A DNA stretch of 64,000 nt, taken from NCBI GenBank assembly GCA_021205635.1, contig JAJPXC010000152.1:1-64000 (forward strand). Reading direction: 5' to 3'. Below, in pieces: positions 42,366-51,988 of this stretch. The position numbers were made by a program, and so were the translations under genes. This stretch comes from Bacteroidales bacterium. Its GTDB lineage: Bacteria; Bacteroidota; Bacteroidia; Bacteroidales; Muribaculaceae. Position 1 is the first letter of the stretch; each line of letters starts with the position of its first letter. The notes under the pieces were generated by a model. It searched no databases, was not told the origin of the DNA, and worked only from the letters and a program-made list of their open reading frames with translations.

Positions 42366-44771
42366 ATGAAAGAAAAATTGACAATAACGGTACTATTGAT
42401 TCTATGTCTGTCTTTTGCCAACACAGTCCATGGCAAAGGGCATCGCAAATCAGTGTTATGGGGTATCGTGACCTCGACCGGGCCGGATCAAACTCCTATT
42501 GATTACGCCACTCTGGTTTTGAAAGGAACGGATATTGGAACGGCCACCGACGAAGAGGGCAAATACGAAATGATTGTGCCTCCCGGCAAACATACACTTG
42601 TGGTGTCGGCAATTGGATACGAAACCGCAGAGCTGGAAATTGAGGTGTGCCGTCATGAAAAGATTCACCAAGACATAAAGTTGAAAGAGGCAAGTGTTGA
42701 ACTAAGCGAAGTCATAGTGACTGCAAGCGGCGTCAGCCGAATCAACCAGTCGGCTTACAATGTTATTGCCATTGATGCAACAGATTTGCACAACTCCACA
42801 AAAAATTTGGGCGAGGCCTTGACCAAGATGCCGGGAATGAAGCTGAGGGAAACCGGAGGTGTAGGATCGGATATGCAGATTATGCTCGACGGTTTCAGCG
42901 GACGCCACGTCAAGGTGTTTGTAGACGGGGTTCCTCAGGAGGGCGCTGGCACGGCCTTCGATCTCAACAATGTCCCTGTCAATTTCGCCGACCGCATCGA
43001 GGTTTATAAGGGTGTCGTGCCGGTTGGGTTCGGGTCTGACGCCATCGGCGGGGTGATTAACATCGTGACTGACAAAAGCCGGAGACGCTGGTTTCTTGAC
43101 GCCTCCTATTCCTATGGCTCTTTTAACACCCATCGCTCTTATGTGAATCTGGGACAGACGTTCAACAGTGGGTTCTCGTATGAGATAAACGCATTCCAAA
43201 ACTATTCTGACAACGATTACCACATTGACAACTGGGTGGAGGTGTTCAACCACGAAAACAACACATCAATCCAGGATGAGAACAAAACGCTCCGCGTCAG
43301 GCGGTTTAATGACACATTCCATAACGAGGCCGTTACCGGCAAAGCCGGGTTTATAGGGAGGTCCTGGACCGACAGGCTTATGTTCGGATTCACTTGGTCG
43401 CATTTCTACAAGGAAATACAGACAGGGGTGTACCAGAGGATTGTATTCGGCGAGAAACATCGGCACGGCCACTCGCTCTCGCCATCGGTCGAGTATCAGA
43501 AACGCAATCTTCTCATAGAAGGTTTGGATGTGGTGTTCAGCGCCAACTACAATCGTAACCTCACCACGAATGTGGACACGGCCATGTGGAGATACAATTG
43601 GCTGGGCGACCGCCTGCCACGTCCTACCCCGGGAGAGCAGGGGCATATCTTCAATGAGCAAAAAGACAAGAATTGGAATGCCGCGTTCACGGCATCATAT
43701 CGTCTTGGCAGCAAACACCTGTTCATGCTCAACCACGTGTTCAGCTCCTTTGACCGCACTGGCCGCAGCCTGATACCGACAAATTCAAGGCTCGAAAATT
43801 TTGATGTCCCTACCATAACCAGAAAGAACATCACCGGACTTTCCTATCGGATGCGGCCAAGCGATTGGGGTAACTTCTCAGTCTTCGGCAAGCATTACGC
43901 ATCCCACAATGAGGGAGCGGTTCAGTTGACAGACAATTCCACCACGGATTTTGTGAACAAGAGCACCAGCGCTTTCGGATACGGAGCGGCCGGGACTTGT
44001 TTCCTCCCTTTTGATATGCAGGTGAAATTGTCGTATGAGAAGGCATTGCGACTGCCGAGTGCTCGGGAGCTTTTCGGCGATGGCGACTTGGAAGCCGGGA
44101 AGGCCAACCTGCGCCCTGAAAGAAGCCACAATCTCAACCTCAACATCAGCTATAACCGGCAGTGGGATCAGAACGGTCTGTATGTCGACGGCTCGCTTAT
44201 CTACCGCAACACTAGCGACTACATAGTGAGGGCCTTTTCGAGCGTGGGAGGGTCAAGCTACGGATTCTATGAAAACCACGGACGCGTCGTCACCAAAGGG
44301 TTCAATATCTCGCTGCGCTACAATTATGGCAGTTGGATTAATGCCGGTGGGACATTCAACAAACTCGATGCTCGCGACATGGAATCGAAACGCACATCGA
44401 CAAGCGGCCAGAAGTCGCTCACCTATAAACAGAGAATCCCAAACCAGCCATATATGTTCGCCAACTTCGACATCAATTTCCATTGGCATGACCTTTTCAG
44501 GAAAGGGAATGTGTTGAAGGTTGGTTGGGACAGCTTTTGGCAACATGAGTTTCCGCTGCACTGGGAGGGGCTGGGCGACGCATCGACGAAGATACGCGTG
44601 CCCGAACAGTTTTCTCACAATCTGTTGGTTGGCTACTCATTGCTGCACGGACGATACAATTTCTCGGTAGAGTGCCGAAACCTCACCGATGCCAAGCTAT
44701 ATGACAATTATAGCCTTCAGAAAGCCGGACGCGCATTTTATGTCAAAGTGCGCGTGAGTTTCGGAGGGTAA
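42366..44771 (+). CDS. xusA: TonB-dependent siderophore receptor, XusA-like
   Basis: 801-aa outer-membrane receptor. A signal peptide (to about residue 24) is followed by a carboxypeptidase-like domain (VLWGIVTSTGPDQTPIDYAT to HQDIKLKEAS), a plug (LSEVIVTASGVSRINQSAYN, GEALTKMPGMKLRETGG, IEVYKGVVPVGFGSDAIGGV) and a barrel that ends AFYVKVRVSFGG. Lacking the long SusC signature, it is of the iron/cobalamin type. The next two genes are a DUF4374 lipoprotein and a PepSY protein, which is the gene order of the Bacteroides thetaiotaomicron xenosiderophore system XusABC, so ferric catecholate uptake is likely. Confidence 0.8.
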   Translation: MKEKLTITVLLILCLSFANTVHGKGHRKSVLWGIVTSTGPDQTPIDYATLVLKGTDIGTATDEEGKYEMIVPPGKHTLVVSAIGYETAELEIEVCRHEKIHQDIKLKEASVELSEVIVTASGVSRINQSAYNVIAIDATDLHNSTKNLGEALTKMPGMKLRETGGVGSDMQIMLDGFSGRHVKVFVDGVPQEGAGTAFDLNNVPVNFADRIEVYKGVVPVGFGSDAIGGVINIVTDKSRRRWFLDASYSYGSFNTHRSYVNLGQTFNSGFSYEINAFQNYSDNDYHIDNWVEVFNHENNTSIQDENKTLRVRRFNDTFHNEAVTGKAGFIGRSWTDRLMFGFTWSHFYKEIQTGVYQRIVFGEKHRHGHSLSPSVEYQKRNLLIEGLDVVFSANYNRNLTTNVDTAMWRYNWLGDRLPRPTPGEQGHIFNEQKDKNWNAAFTASYRLGSKHLFMLNHVFSSFDRTGRSLIPTNSRLENFDVPTITRKNITGLSYRMRPSDWGNFSVFGKHYASHNEGAVQLTDNSTTDFVNKSTSAFGYGAAGTCFLPFDMQVKLSYEKALRLPSARELFGDGDLEAGKANLRPERSHNLNLNISYNRQWDQNGLYVDGSLIYRNTSDYIVRAFSSVGGSSYGFYENHGRVVTKGFNISLRYNYGSWINAGGTFNKLDARDMESKRTSTSGQKSLTYKQRIPNQPYMFANFDINFHWHDLFRKGNVLKVGWDSFWQHEFPLHWEGLGDASTKIRVPEQFSHNLLVGYSLLHGRYNFSVECRNLTDAKLYDNYSLQKAGRAFYVKVRVSFGG

Positions 44772-44796
44772 GCCATAAACTTAAAATTTCAACAAC

Positions 44797-46224
44797 ATGA
44801 AGCAGACAATGATTCTCAAAGGCGTTGCAGTCACCCTCGTCGTGGGGATGGCAATGACCTCGTGTTCGGACAACGACGATCCCAAACCTCCCACGCCTTC
44901 AGAAGAGGGACAGGCCAGCTACATCATCCCGGCGACAGCGGGAAGCAGCGACAACTCCACCTGCTATCTGCTGACTGCGCCAAACCTCGAATCCGGGGAA
45001 GTGTCCGCCATAGGGAGCGGCAAGGAGTTTGACGACGACATATCCTATTGGATTTTCTACGACAAGCACTATTTCTTCGGAATCACCTACAACAAGGGGG
45101 GCAATGGCACAGGCGGTTGCTACTACCTCGATGCCAACAACGTGCCCCAAAAGAAGTTCGGCTACAACTTCCAGAGGTTCAGTTCTTACGGCAAGTGGGG
45201 CAAGAACGTGATAACCGTCTCCACCGGCGACACCAAGGTGAGGGATTCGAAAGGTAACGCCGCACAGGGCTTCCTCTTCAACTACATGAACGCTGAAGAC
45301 GGCACGAACTCCACCAACATGCGCGACATACTTGCCGAAAACTATCTCGGCAACGGTGAGAAAGTCACGATGTCGGGCTTCGTGGAGGCCAACGGAAAAC
45401 TCTACACCGCCATCATCCCCATGGGCATGAGCCACTATGGGGTGAACACATGGCCCGACAAAATCCTGAATCCCGACTATGTGGCGAAGGCGCAAGGAGG
45501 ACAGGGTTCCGGTGCATATACGCCCGGCGAAATTCCTGCCACCCAGATACCTGACTCCGCATTCGTGGCCATATACACCGGCGACAGTTTCGACGGGAAA
45601 CCGGTAATAGCACGCACGGATAAAATCGGTTATGCCTGTGGGCGGATGCGTTCGCAATATTACCAGACTATCTGGAGCGACGACGACGGAAACATCTATG
45701 TGTTTTCAGGAGGACATGGGCGTACCGCACAGGATGATGCCAAGACCGGCCTCAAACGAGCCAAAGGCACGTTGCCGTCAGGCGTGGTGCGCATACCCAA
45801 GGGTGCGACCGACTTTGACTCATACTATTGCAACCTTGAGTCTATGTCAGGGGCCACTGGCCATCCCCTATTCCGTTGCTGGCACATGGGAGGAGACTAT
45901 TTCCTTCTCAACAATTACGCTGCCGGCATAGACGAGGTAATCGCCCAGCGCTCTGATGTTCCTACGACCGAGCTCGTGATATTCAAAGCCTCGGAGAAGA
46001 AACTGATTAAGATTTCCGGCCTTCCGTCTCCCGAAACAATCTCCTATATAGGGGATGCGCCATTCGTTGAAAACGGCTTCTGCTTCATTCCAATCACCAC
46101 CAATGAGGCCAATGCCAAACCGGCGATTTGGAAAATTGATCCCGCAAAGGGAGTGGCCACAAAGGGATTGACGGTTGAGGCTAACGAAGTGCCCACAATC
46201 GGCAAAGTTACACCTGTGCGATGA
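44797..46224 (+). CDS. xusB: DUF4374 surface lipoprotein, XusB-like siderophore-binding protein
   Basis: 475-aa lipoprotein: leader ending VGMAMTSC (Cys about 23), then acidic SDNDD, which fits the surface-export signal. The body is DUF4374-like with beta-propeller-style repeats ([26 protein letters not shown]-like segments, [40 protein letters not shown]). XusB in B. thetaiotaomicron captures enterobactin-type siderophores at the cell surface. It starts 25 bases after xusA and overlaps xusC. Confidence 0.82.
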   Translation: MKQTMILKGVAVTLVVGMAMTSCSDNDDPKPPTPSEEGQASYIIPATAGSSDNSTCYLLTAPNLESGEVSAIGSGKEFDDDISYWIFYDKHYFFGITYNKGGNGTGGCYYLDANNVPQKKFGYNFQRFSSYGKWGKNVITVSTGDTKVRDSKGNAAQGFLFNYMNAEDGTNSTNMRDILAENYLGNGEKVTMSGFVEANGKLYTAIIPMGMSHYGVNTWPDKILNPDYVAKAQGGQGSGAYTPGEIPATQIPDSAFVAIYTGDSFDGKPVIARTDKIGYACGRMRSQYYQTIWSDDDGNIYVFSGGHGRTAQDDAKTGLKRAKGTLPSGVVRIPKGATDFDSYYCNLESMSGATGHPLFRCWHMGGDYFLLNNYAAGIDEVIAQRSDVPTTELVIFKASEKKLIKISGLPSPETISYIGDAPFVENGFCFIPITTNEANAKPAIWKIDPAKGVATKGLTVEANEVPTIGKVTPVR

Positions 46225-47351
46225 TCAGACGGTTGTTTTCACGGCTACATCTGTGGCTTTCAGTGCCTGTCGGCCTGATTGTGACCATCACTTGTTTCTC
46301 GGGAGCAATGCTTGTCTTCGAGGACGAGATCAAGGGGTTGTCCAATGCAAACCTGTACAAGGTGGAAGCCATGTGCGAAAAGCCTCTGCCCATTGATGCG
46401 TTGCTTGAGACAGCCGCATCAGCATTGCCGGACAGCGTGAAAGTCAGAGGGGTTACAATCCCCTCTGACCCACGTTTGGCTTACAAAGTGAACCTCTCCA
46501 ATCCCAGACACGGAGTCCTCTTTATTGACCAGTACACCGGAATTGTGAAAGGGCAGGAAAGTCGTGCCGGATTCTTCCGAACCATGTTCAAGCTCCATCG
46601 GTGGCTCTTGGACGAGAATGTGCGCAATGGCAAGATGATTGTCGGAATTAGCACTCTTGTGCTGGTGCTGATCCTGTTGACGGGAATTGTCGTCTGGATT
46701 CCGAAAAACCGCAAAGGGCTGAGGTCAAGGTTAAAGATGAATTTCACCAAAGGTTGGCACCGGCTATGGCTCGACCTTCATGTGGCGGGCGGTTTTTATG
46801 CCTCTGCAATATTGCTGATTTTGGCTCTGACGGGCCTTACTTGGTCTTTTGAATGGTATGGCACGGCTTTCTACCGCCTTTTCGGCGCGGCAGAGGAAAC
46901 AACGACCGGCAATCATCATCGTGGAAGAAAAGAAGATGCGCCTACTATTCCACCCTCGTATATGTTGTGGCAGAAGGTGTATGATGAACTGGAGCCCCAA
47001 TGCAAGGAGGGTATTGAAACGACAATCAAGGATGGCTCAGTTGAGATACAGCTTGACCGGTTAGGCAACCGCATGGCATCGGATACATACAGCTTCGACA
47101 CCCGGACCGGAGAACTGACAGGCTATGTTCCTTACGCTGAAGCTGACCACGAAACACAAGTGTGGGGCTGGGTGTATTCCCTCCATGTGGGCAGCTGGGG
47201 AGGCTTGATAACCAAAATCCTCACCTTCCTCGCCGCGCTCTTGGGCGCGACCCTCCCCCTGACCGGTTATTATTTGTGGTTTCGCCGCATCCATTCAAAG
47301 AAACGGAATGTTCGGGAATTGAAGGCGCGAAAGTGTTATCGCCCCACCTGA
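46221..47351 (+). CDS. xusC: PepSY-associated transmembrane protein, XusC-like
   Basis: 376-aa inner-membrane protein of the PepSY/PiuB type, thought to reduce ferric siderophores and release iron. Four helices are visible: residues 10-30 ([20 protein letters not shown]), about 140-160 ([19 protein letters not shown]), about 195-215 ([19 protein letters not shown]) and about 340-360 ([20 protein letters not shown]). Conserved His positions occur in [14 protein letters not shown] and SLHVGSWGG. Its ATG overlaps the xusB stop (ATGA). Confidence 0.85.
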   Translation: MIRRLFSRLHLWLSVPVGLIVTITCFSGAMLVFEDEIKGLSNANLYKVEAMCEKPLPIDALLETAASALPDSVKVRGVTIPSDPRLAYKVNLSNPRHGVLFIDQYTGIVKGQESRAGFFRTMFKLHRWLLDENVRNGKMIVGISTLVLVLILLTGIVVWIPKNRKGLRSRLKMNFTKGWHRLWLDLHVAGGFYASAILLILALTGLTWSFEWYGTAFYRLFGAAEETTTGNHHRGRKEDAPTIPPSYMLWQKVYDELEPQCKEGIETTIKDGSVEIQLDRLGNRMASDTYSFDTRTGELTGYVPYAEADHETQVWGWVYSLHVGSWGGLITKILTFLAALLGATLPLTGYYLWFRRIHSKKRNVRELKARKCYRPT

Positions 47352-47369
47352 CTTCAATCAAGGATAAAG

Positions 47370-47441
47370 CTGTTTCAGTCACCGATTTTTCCGTCTCGGT
47401 TTCTTTCTCCTTGTACGCGTTATACACTGCTTCTAATTTTG
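47370..47441 (+). promoter_or_regulatory. third promoter with LytTR-type direct repeat (R3)
   Basis: CTGTTTCAG (47370-47378) and CCGTCTCGG (47391-47399), 21 bases apart; CTTG (47410-47413), a 20-base spacer, TAATTTTG (47434-47441). The promoter lies just after xusC and would transcribe the truncated ORF at 47476. Confidence 0.75.
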
Positions 47442-47475
47442 CATCTAGTATAACCACACGATTTATAGACAATTA

Positions 47476-47655
47476 ATGAAACTGTTTCAAACTCTATTAA
47501 TATTGTTGTTCTGCCCAGTTGTAGCAATTGGGCAGAATACTTCTCATTGTTACAAATGGAATGCCCAAAAAGATCACATTCAATGCTTTGAAGGGGAAGC
47601 GTACCTGGGATTTACCTTGCCCGTAGGGAGATATTACGATACCGATCCAATTGTG
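47476..47655 (+). pseudogene. 5' fragment of an exported protein gene
   Basis: The ATG at 47476 gives a good signal peptide (MKLFQTLLILLFCPVVAIGQ) and about 40 residues of mature sequence (NTSHCYKWNAQKDHIQCFEG, AYLGFTLPVGRYYDTDPIVG). Beyond about 47,655 this frame becomes shadow sequence of the TnpB-like ORF. I read it as a gene truncated by an IS66-type insertion or rearrangement. It is placed under R3, so it would have belonged to the LytTR regulon. Family not recognised. Confidence 0.5.
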
Positions 47656-48058
47656 GGAGCAGCATTGGCTGAAGGCCAAAGGATACAAGTTCCCGGTCAT
47701 AGCCATAGTGGACAACCTGCACAACCCGCTGGAGATAGTGGAGGTGATGAGCGGAGGCGGAGCAGTGGACATGCGCAACGGTATCCGCGGGCTTGGGCTG
47801 ATCGTTGAGGGGGAGTTCGAACTGAACGCGTCGTCGGGCGACGCGTTCGTGTTCTTCTCGCGGGACGTGTCGGCGGTGAAGATACTGCGGTGGGACGGCG
47901 ACGGGTTTATCGTGTACCACAAGCGACTGGCCCGCGGCACATTCGAGCGGGTCGATGAGAATGGTGCCCACGCGGCGCGGTTCGAGATCCCGTGGCAGCG
48001 CCTCTGCCTGGTGAAGCAAGGGATTAGCCTGAAGAGTAGGTCTGTTAGATTTATTTAA
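47651..48058 (+). CDS. IS66-family TnpB-like accessory protein, solitary
   Basis: Up to 135 aa; the IS66 Orf2/TnpB core starts near ATG 47747 (MSGGGAVDMRNGIRGL) and contains SSGDAFVFFSRDVSAVKILR and WDGDGFIVYHKRLARGTFE, the family hallmark. The transposase TnpC and recognisable IS ends are absent, so this is a leftover. The 32 codons before the ATG (LKAKGYKFPVIAIVDNLHNP) are open but not typical TnpB sequence. It separates the iron locus from the RND pump. Confidence 0.7.
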   Translation: MWEQHWLKAKGYKFPVIAIVDNLHNPLEIVEVMSGGGAVDMRNGIRGLGLIVEGEFELNASSGDAFVFFSRDVSAVKILRWDGDGFIVYHKRLARGTFERVDENGAHAARFEIPWQRLCLVKQGISLKSRSVRFI

Positions 48059-48083
48059 CACTGCATATTAGGGAATATTTTGG

Positions 48084-48091
48084 TACTTTTG
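48084..48091 (+). promoter_or_regulatory. -7 box for the RND gene
   Basis: TACTTTTG, 18 bases before the ATG at 48109, in the gap after the TnpB-like ORF. A -33 element is not clear. Confidence 0.5.
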
Positions 48092-48108
48092 CCCTATAAT
48101 TTCCCCAT

Positions 48109-51100
48109 ATGAACGTTAAGACCTTCATTGACCGTCCCATCCTCTCGGTCATGCTCTCCATATCTATTGTGATTATCGGACTGATCGGATTAAGCCGCTT
48201 GGCCATTGAGCAGTTTCCCACAATCGCACCGCCAACAGTGCGTGTATCAGCCACTTACCCTGGAGCTAACGCCGAGACTGTGATGAAAAGCGTCATCACT
48301 CCACTCGAGGAACAGATCAATGGCGTGGAGGATATGATGTACATGACATCAACCGCCACCAACAACGGCACGGCCTCAATCAGTGTCTACTTCCATCAGG
48401 GTGCCGACCCCGACATGGCCGTGGTGAACGTACAGAATCGAGTGGCTTCAGCCCAGGGTGTGCTGCCAGCCGAAGTCGTGAAGTCGGGCGTTACCATCCG
48501 GAAGCGTCAAAACAGTATGCTCAAGGCTCTGTCACTACATTCACCCGACAGCACGTTTGACTCCAACTTCCTCACCAACTACATGAAGATCAACATCGAG
48601 CCCCAACTGTCGCGTATCCCTGGCGTGGGCGAGGTGAACATCTGGGGAGCCAGCTATTCAATGCGCATTTGGCTGGACCCGCAGAAGATGGCCATGTACG
48701 GGCTGGTCCCTTCCGACATCACCAAGATCCTTGACGAGCAGAATATCGAGTCGCCCACCGGCACCTTGGGAGCGGAATCGGACAACACCTTCCAATACGT
48801 TCTCAAATACCGAGGACGATACGAAGATGAGAAGGACTATGAAGAGATGGTCGTAAAGTCGCTTCCCGACGGCGAGGTGCTTAGGCTCAAGGACGTAGCC
48901 CGTATAGAACTCGGCGCCGAAAATTACAATATGCTGAGCGAAACCTCGGGTCATCCCGGCGCAAACTGCATGATTGCCCAAACAGCAGGTTCCAACGCCA
49001 ACGAAATTATCGAAGAGATCGACGCCACTTGCGAGGAGATACGCCAGTCGCTACCTCGAGGAATGCAACTCGACGACATCATGTCCACCAAGGATTTCCT
49101 CGACGCCTCGATCAACAACGTTGTGGAAACGCTGTTGATAGCCATCGTGCTGGTGGTGCTAGTGGTATTCCTGTTCCTCCACGACTTCCGCTCCACGCTT
49201 ATTCCAGCGATTGCGATTGTGGTGTCGCTTATCGGCACATTTGCTTTCATCCATATCGTGGGATTCACGCTCAACCTGCTCACCCTGTTCGCCTTGGTGC
49301 TGGTTATCGGCACTGTGGTCGACGACGCCATTGTGGTGGTGGAGGCCGTCCAAGCCAAGATGGACCATGGCGAGAGATCACCCTACCAAGCCACTGTTAG
49401 CGCCATGGGAGGTCTCACCAACGCCTTGGTAACCACCACCGTGGTGTTTATGGCCGTGTTCATCCCCGTGTGCTTCATGGAGGGCACCTCGGGCACATTT
49501 TATATGCAATTTGGATTGACAATGGCCGTCGCGGTGGCCATTTCACTGTTCAACGCCTTGACACTTAGTCCGGCGCTCTGCGCTTTGATCCTAAAGCCTC
49601 GCGAGGAGGGTGAGAAAAAGAAAACGTTCATGCAGCGATTCCATATGGCGTTTGATTCCTCCTTCTCCCGCATCTCGGGTCGATACTCACGAGGTGCCGA
49701 ATACCTGTTCCGACACAAGTGGGTCGTGGTGGTGACTTTGGTCGCGGCCTTCGGGGCATTGTTTTACCTGATGCACGTCACCAAGACCGGCTTAATCCCC
49801 CAGGAGGACATGGGCTCGATCAACCTCAACGTTCAGGCCCCGGCCGGTTACACCCTCGCCGAAACCAACCGCGTGATGAACCAAGTGGAGGAGGCCATCC
49901 GCGACCTGCCCCAAGTGAGGTTATATTCCCGAGTAGACGGTAAGGACGCTCGGCATAACCAATCATCCTCAGCCGGATCATTCGACTTGCGCCTCGAGCA
50001 TTGGGACAAACGCAAGGGCAAAGGTGACGACCTCAACTCCATCGTAGCCGAAATTTACCGTCGCACCGACACTATCCGCAACGCCCAGATACGCGCCTCC
50101 ACCCGTCCAATGATCTCGGGATACGGCATGAGCAGCGGTTTCGAGCTTTACGTACAAGACAAAAAGGGAGCCTCCACCGACGAACTCCTGCAAGTGACTC
50201 GCGACTTCATCGCCGCTCTCAACAAGCGACCCGAGATCTCGCGTGCCTACACCACCTTCGATACCAGCTATCCCCAATACCTGGTGGAGGTCGACGCCGC
50301 AAAGTGCAAGCGATTGGGGGTAAGTCCCTCTGAGGTACTCTCGGCCCTTTCAGGGTACGTTGGTGGGAGCTATTCCAGCAACTTAAACCGATTCACTAAG
50401 CTTTACCGCGTGATGGTGCAAGCCTCGCCCGACAATCGCTTGGACGAGGCGTCGTTGGACCGAATGTATGTGCGCACATCCTCGGGCCAAATGGCTCCCT
50501 TGTCGCAATTCCTCACCCTCACTCGCGTCTACGGCGCTGAGAGCCTGTCGCATTTCAATCTGTTCTCAGCCATCGCGGTGTATGGCACACCGGCCGACGG
50601 TTACAGTTCGGGACAAGCAATCAAAGCCATCAACGAGGTAGCTAAGGAAGAGTTGCCCACGGGTTACGGATTCGAGTTTGGGGGAATGTCGCGCGAGGAA
50701 GCCACATCCACCGGCAACACGGCTGCAATCTTCATTATCTGCACTGTGTTTATCTACATCATCCTCTGTTGCTTGTATGAAAGCCTGCTGATCCCCCTCG
50801 CAGTGCTCATCGCCGTGCCATTCGGATTATTGGGAGCTTTCCTTTTCGCCCAGATGTGGGGCTTGGAGAACAATATCTACCTCCAAATCGGCCTGATTAT
50901 GCTCATCGGTCTTTTGGCTAAAACCGCTATACTCTTGACTGATCACGCCACCCGTCAACGGCGCCTAGGGATGTCGATCACCGAAGCCGCCATCGATGCC
51001 GCACGCGTGAGGTTCCGCCCCATTCTGATGACTTCACTTACCCTGGTTTTCGGCATGCTTCCTCTTATGTTCGCCTCGGGCGTTGGTGCCAACGGCAACA

Positions 51101-51228
51101 GTTCGGTGGGCGTAGGCACCGTGGGTGGCATGGTTGTTGGCACAATCGCCCTCGTGTTGCTAGTCCCTGTGCTCTTTGTAATCTTCCAAACCCTCCAAGA
51201 GCGTCTCTTCCCTACTCGTAAACATTAG
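48109..51228 (+). CDS. RND (AcrB/HAE1-type) efflux pump permease
   Basis: 1039-aa inner-membrane trimer component that exports drugs or toxic compounds by proton antiport. It starts MNVKTFIDRPILSVMLSISI (helix 1). AcrB-like features include GVEDMMYMTSTATNNGT, the proton-relay segment ALVLVIGTVVDDAIVVVEAV with paired Asp in helix 4, FMAVFIPVCFMEGTSG, and the second-half repeats IILCCLYESLLIPLAVLIAV and LIMLIGLLAKTAILLTDHAT. The membrane-fusion protein and outer-membrane channel genes that normally flank it are missing, so partners must be encoded elsewhere or the operon was disrupted upstream by the IS66 debris. Confidence 0.93.
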   Translation: MNVKTFIDRPILSVMLSISIVIIGLIGLSRLAIEQFPTIAPPTVRVSATYPGANAETVMKSVITPLEEQINGVEDMMYMTSTATNNGTASISVYFHQGADPDMAVVNVQNRVASAQGVLPAEVVKSGVTIRKRQNSMLKALSLHSPDSTFDSNFLTNYMKINIEPQLSRIPGVGEVNIWGASYSMRIWLDPQKMAMYGLVPSDITKILDEQNIESPTGTLGAESDNTFQYVLKYRGRYEDEKDYEEMVVKSLPDGEVLRLKDVARIELGAENYNMLSETSGHPGANCMIAQTAGSNANEIIEEIDATCEEIRQSLPRGMQLDDIMSTKDFLDASINNVVETLLIAIVLVVLVVFLFLHDFRSTLIPAIAIVVSLIGTFAFIHIVGFTLNLLTLFALVLVIGTVVDDAIVVVEAVQAKMDHGERSPYQATVSAMGGLTNALVTTTVVFMAVFIPVCFMEGTSGTFYMQFGLTMAVAVAISLFNALTLSPALCALILKPREEGEKKKTFMQRFHMAFDSSFSRISGRYSRGAEYLFRHKWVVVVTLVAAFGALFYLMHVTKTGLIPQEDMGSINLNVQAPAGYTLAETNRVMNQVEEAIRDLPQVRLYSRVDGKDARHNQSSSAGSFDLRLEHWDKRKGKGDDLNSIVAEIYRRTDTIRNAQIRASTRPMISGYGMSSGFELYVQDKKGASTDELLQVTRDFIAALNKRPEISRAYTTFDTSYPQYLVEVDAAKCKRLGVSPSEVLSALSGYVGGSYSSNLNRFTKLYRVMVQASPDNRLDEASLDRMYVRTSSGQMAPLSQFLTLTRVYGAESLSHFNLFSAIAVYGTPADGYSSGQAIKAINEVAKEELPTGYGFEFGGMSREEATSTGNTAAIFIICTVFIYIILCCLYESLLIPLAVLIAVPFGLLGAFLFAQMWGLENNIYLQIGLIMLIGLLAKTAILLTDHATRQRRLGMSITEAAIDAARVRFRPILMTSLTLVFGMLPLMFASGVGANGNSSVGVGTVGGMVVGTIALVLLVPVLFVIFQTLQERLFPTRKH

Positions 51229-51333
51229 CTGGGTTAAACCTTTGTCGAGGAAAATGGTCAATTAATATATAAACATCAACAAAAGCCATAGTGCAGGCGT
51301 TGATTAAGTATAACCCTTTTAACGACAAAGAGG

Positions 51334-51906
51334 ATGAAAAAGATAAGCTTGATAGTGGCCGTATTGCTGGCCCTCGGCACATGCCCCCTCGAGGCTAAGA
51401 ACAGCCATGGTGGAGGCCCCGGCAACGGCGGTTCCCAGCAACATCAACAAGGCCCGCAAGGCAACCGCGGTGGCCAGCAAGGTCGTCCCGGTAATGGCAA
51501 CCATGGTCGTCCGGGCAACGGCAATCCCGGCAACCATTACGGCCACCGTCCGCAACAACCGCGTCCGCCAATGACGATGCACCCGCAGCGTCCAGCCCCG
51601 GCTCGACGCTTTGTCACCACGCCTCCGCCACGCCCGGTGCGCTACGTGAGCGCCGTGCCTTCACTTGGCTTGTCGGTTAGCCTCGGCCCGTTGACCTTAT
51701 GGTTTGGCGGTAGCAACTACTACGAGCAGGTAGGTCCCGGCCGTTGGCAGATCGTGAATCCTCCTATCGGCATGCTTGTGCCCGCACTTTACGACGCATG
51801 GAGCTACGTGTCGGGTGGTGTCACCTACTACGTTAGCAACGGCATCGTCTACAACTACGTCTTCTCCCCGCAAGGGTGGATGTACCAAGTGGTAGGATAT
51901 CAGTAG
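51334..51906 (+). CDS. secreted Gly/Gln-rich protein with DUF6515-like C-terminus
   Basis: 190 aa with a signal peptide (MKKISLIVAVLLALGTCPLEA). Residues 22-90 are a low-complexity Gly/Asn/Gln/Pro/Arg/His region (GPQGNRGGQQGRPGNGNHGR). The C-terminal 80 residues (WFGGSNYYEQVGPGRWQIVN, PPIGMLVPALYDAWSYVSGG, VTYYVSNGIVYNYVF) resemble the Tyr-rich DUF6515 domain. Function unknown; it is exported to the envelope. The last codons and stop lie in the left arm of a perfect palindrome. Confidence 0.65.
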   Translation: MKKISLIVAVLLALGTCPLEAKNSHGGGPGNGGSQQHQQGPQGNRGGQQGRPGNGNHGRPGNGNPGNHYGHRPQQPRPPMTMHPQRPAPARRFVTTPPPRPVRYVSAVPSLGLSVSLGPLTLWFGGSNYYEQVGPGRWQIVNPPIGMLVPALYDAWSYVSGGVTYYVSNGIVYNYVFSPQGWMYQVVGYQ

Positions 51907-51938
51907 AGCGCGCTCTACTGATATCCTACCACTTGGTA
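51883..51938. repeat. perfect 56-bp palindrome
   Basis: Two 28-base arms with no spacer: the left arm begins TACCAAGTGGTAGGATATCA and ends TAGAGCG at 51910; the right arm at 51911-51938 is its exact reverse complement. The left arm encodes the last codons of the preceding gene and its TAG stop. It could act as a terminator or be a fold-back duplication. Confidence 0.9.
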
Positions 51939-51988
51939 GATTAAGGATTAAGTCAAGAGTATAAAGGATAAAATCAACTATTTGCACT

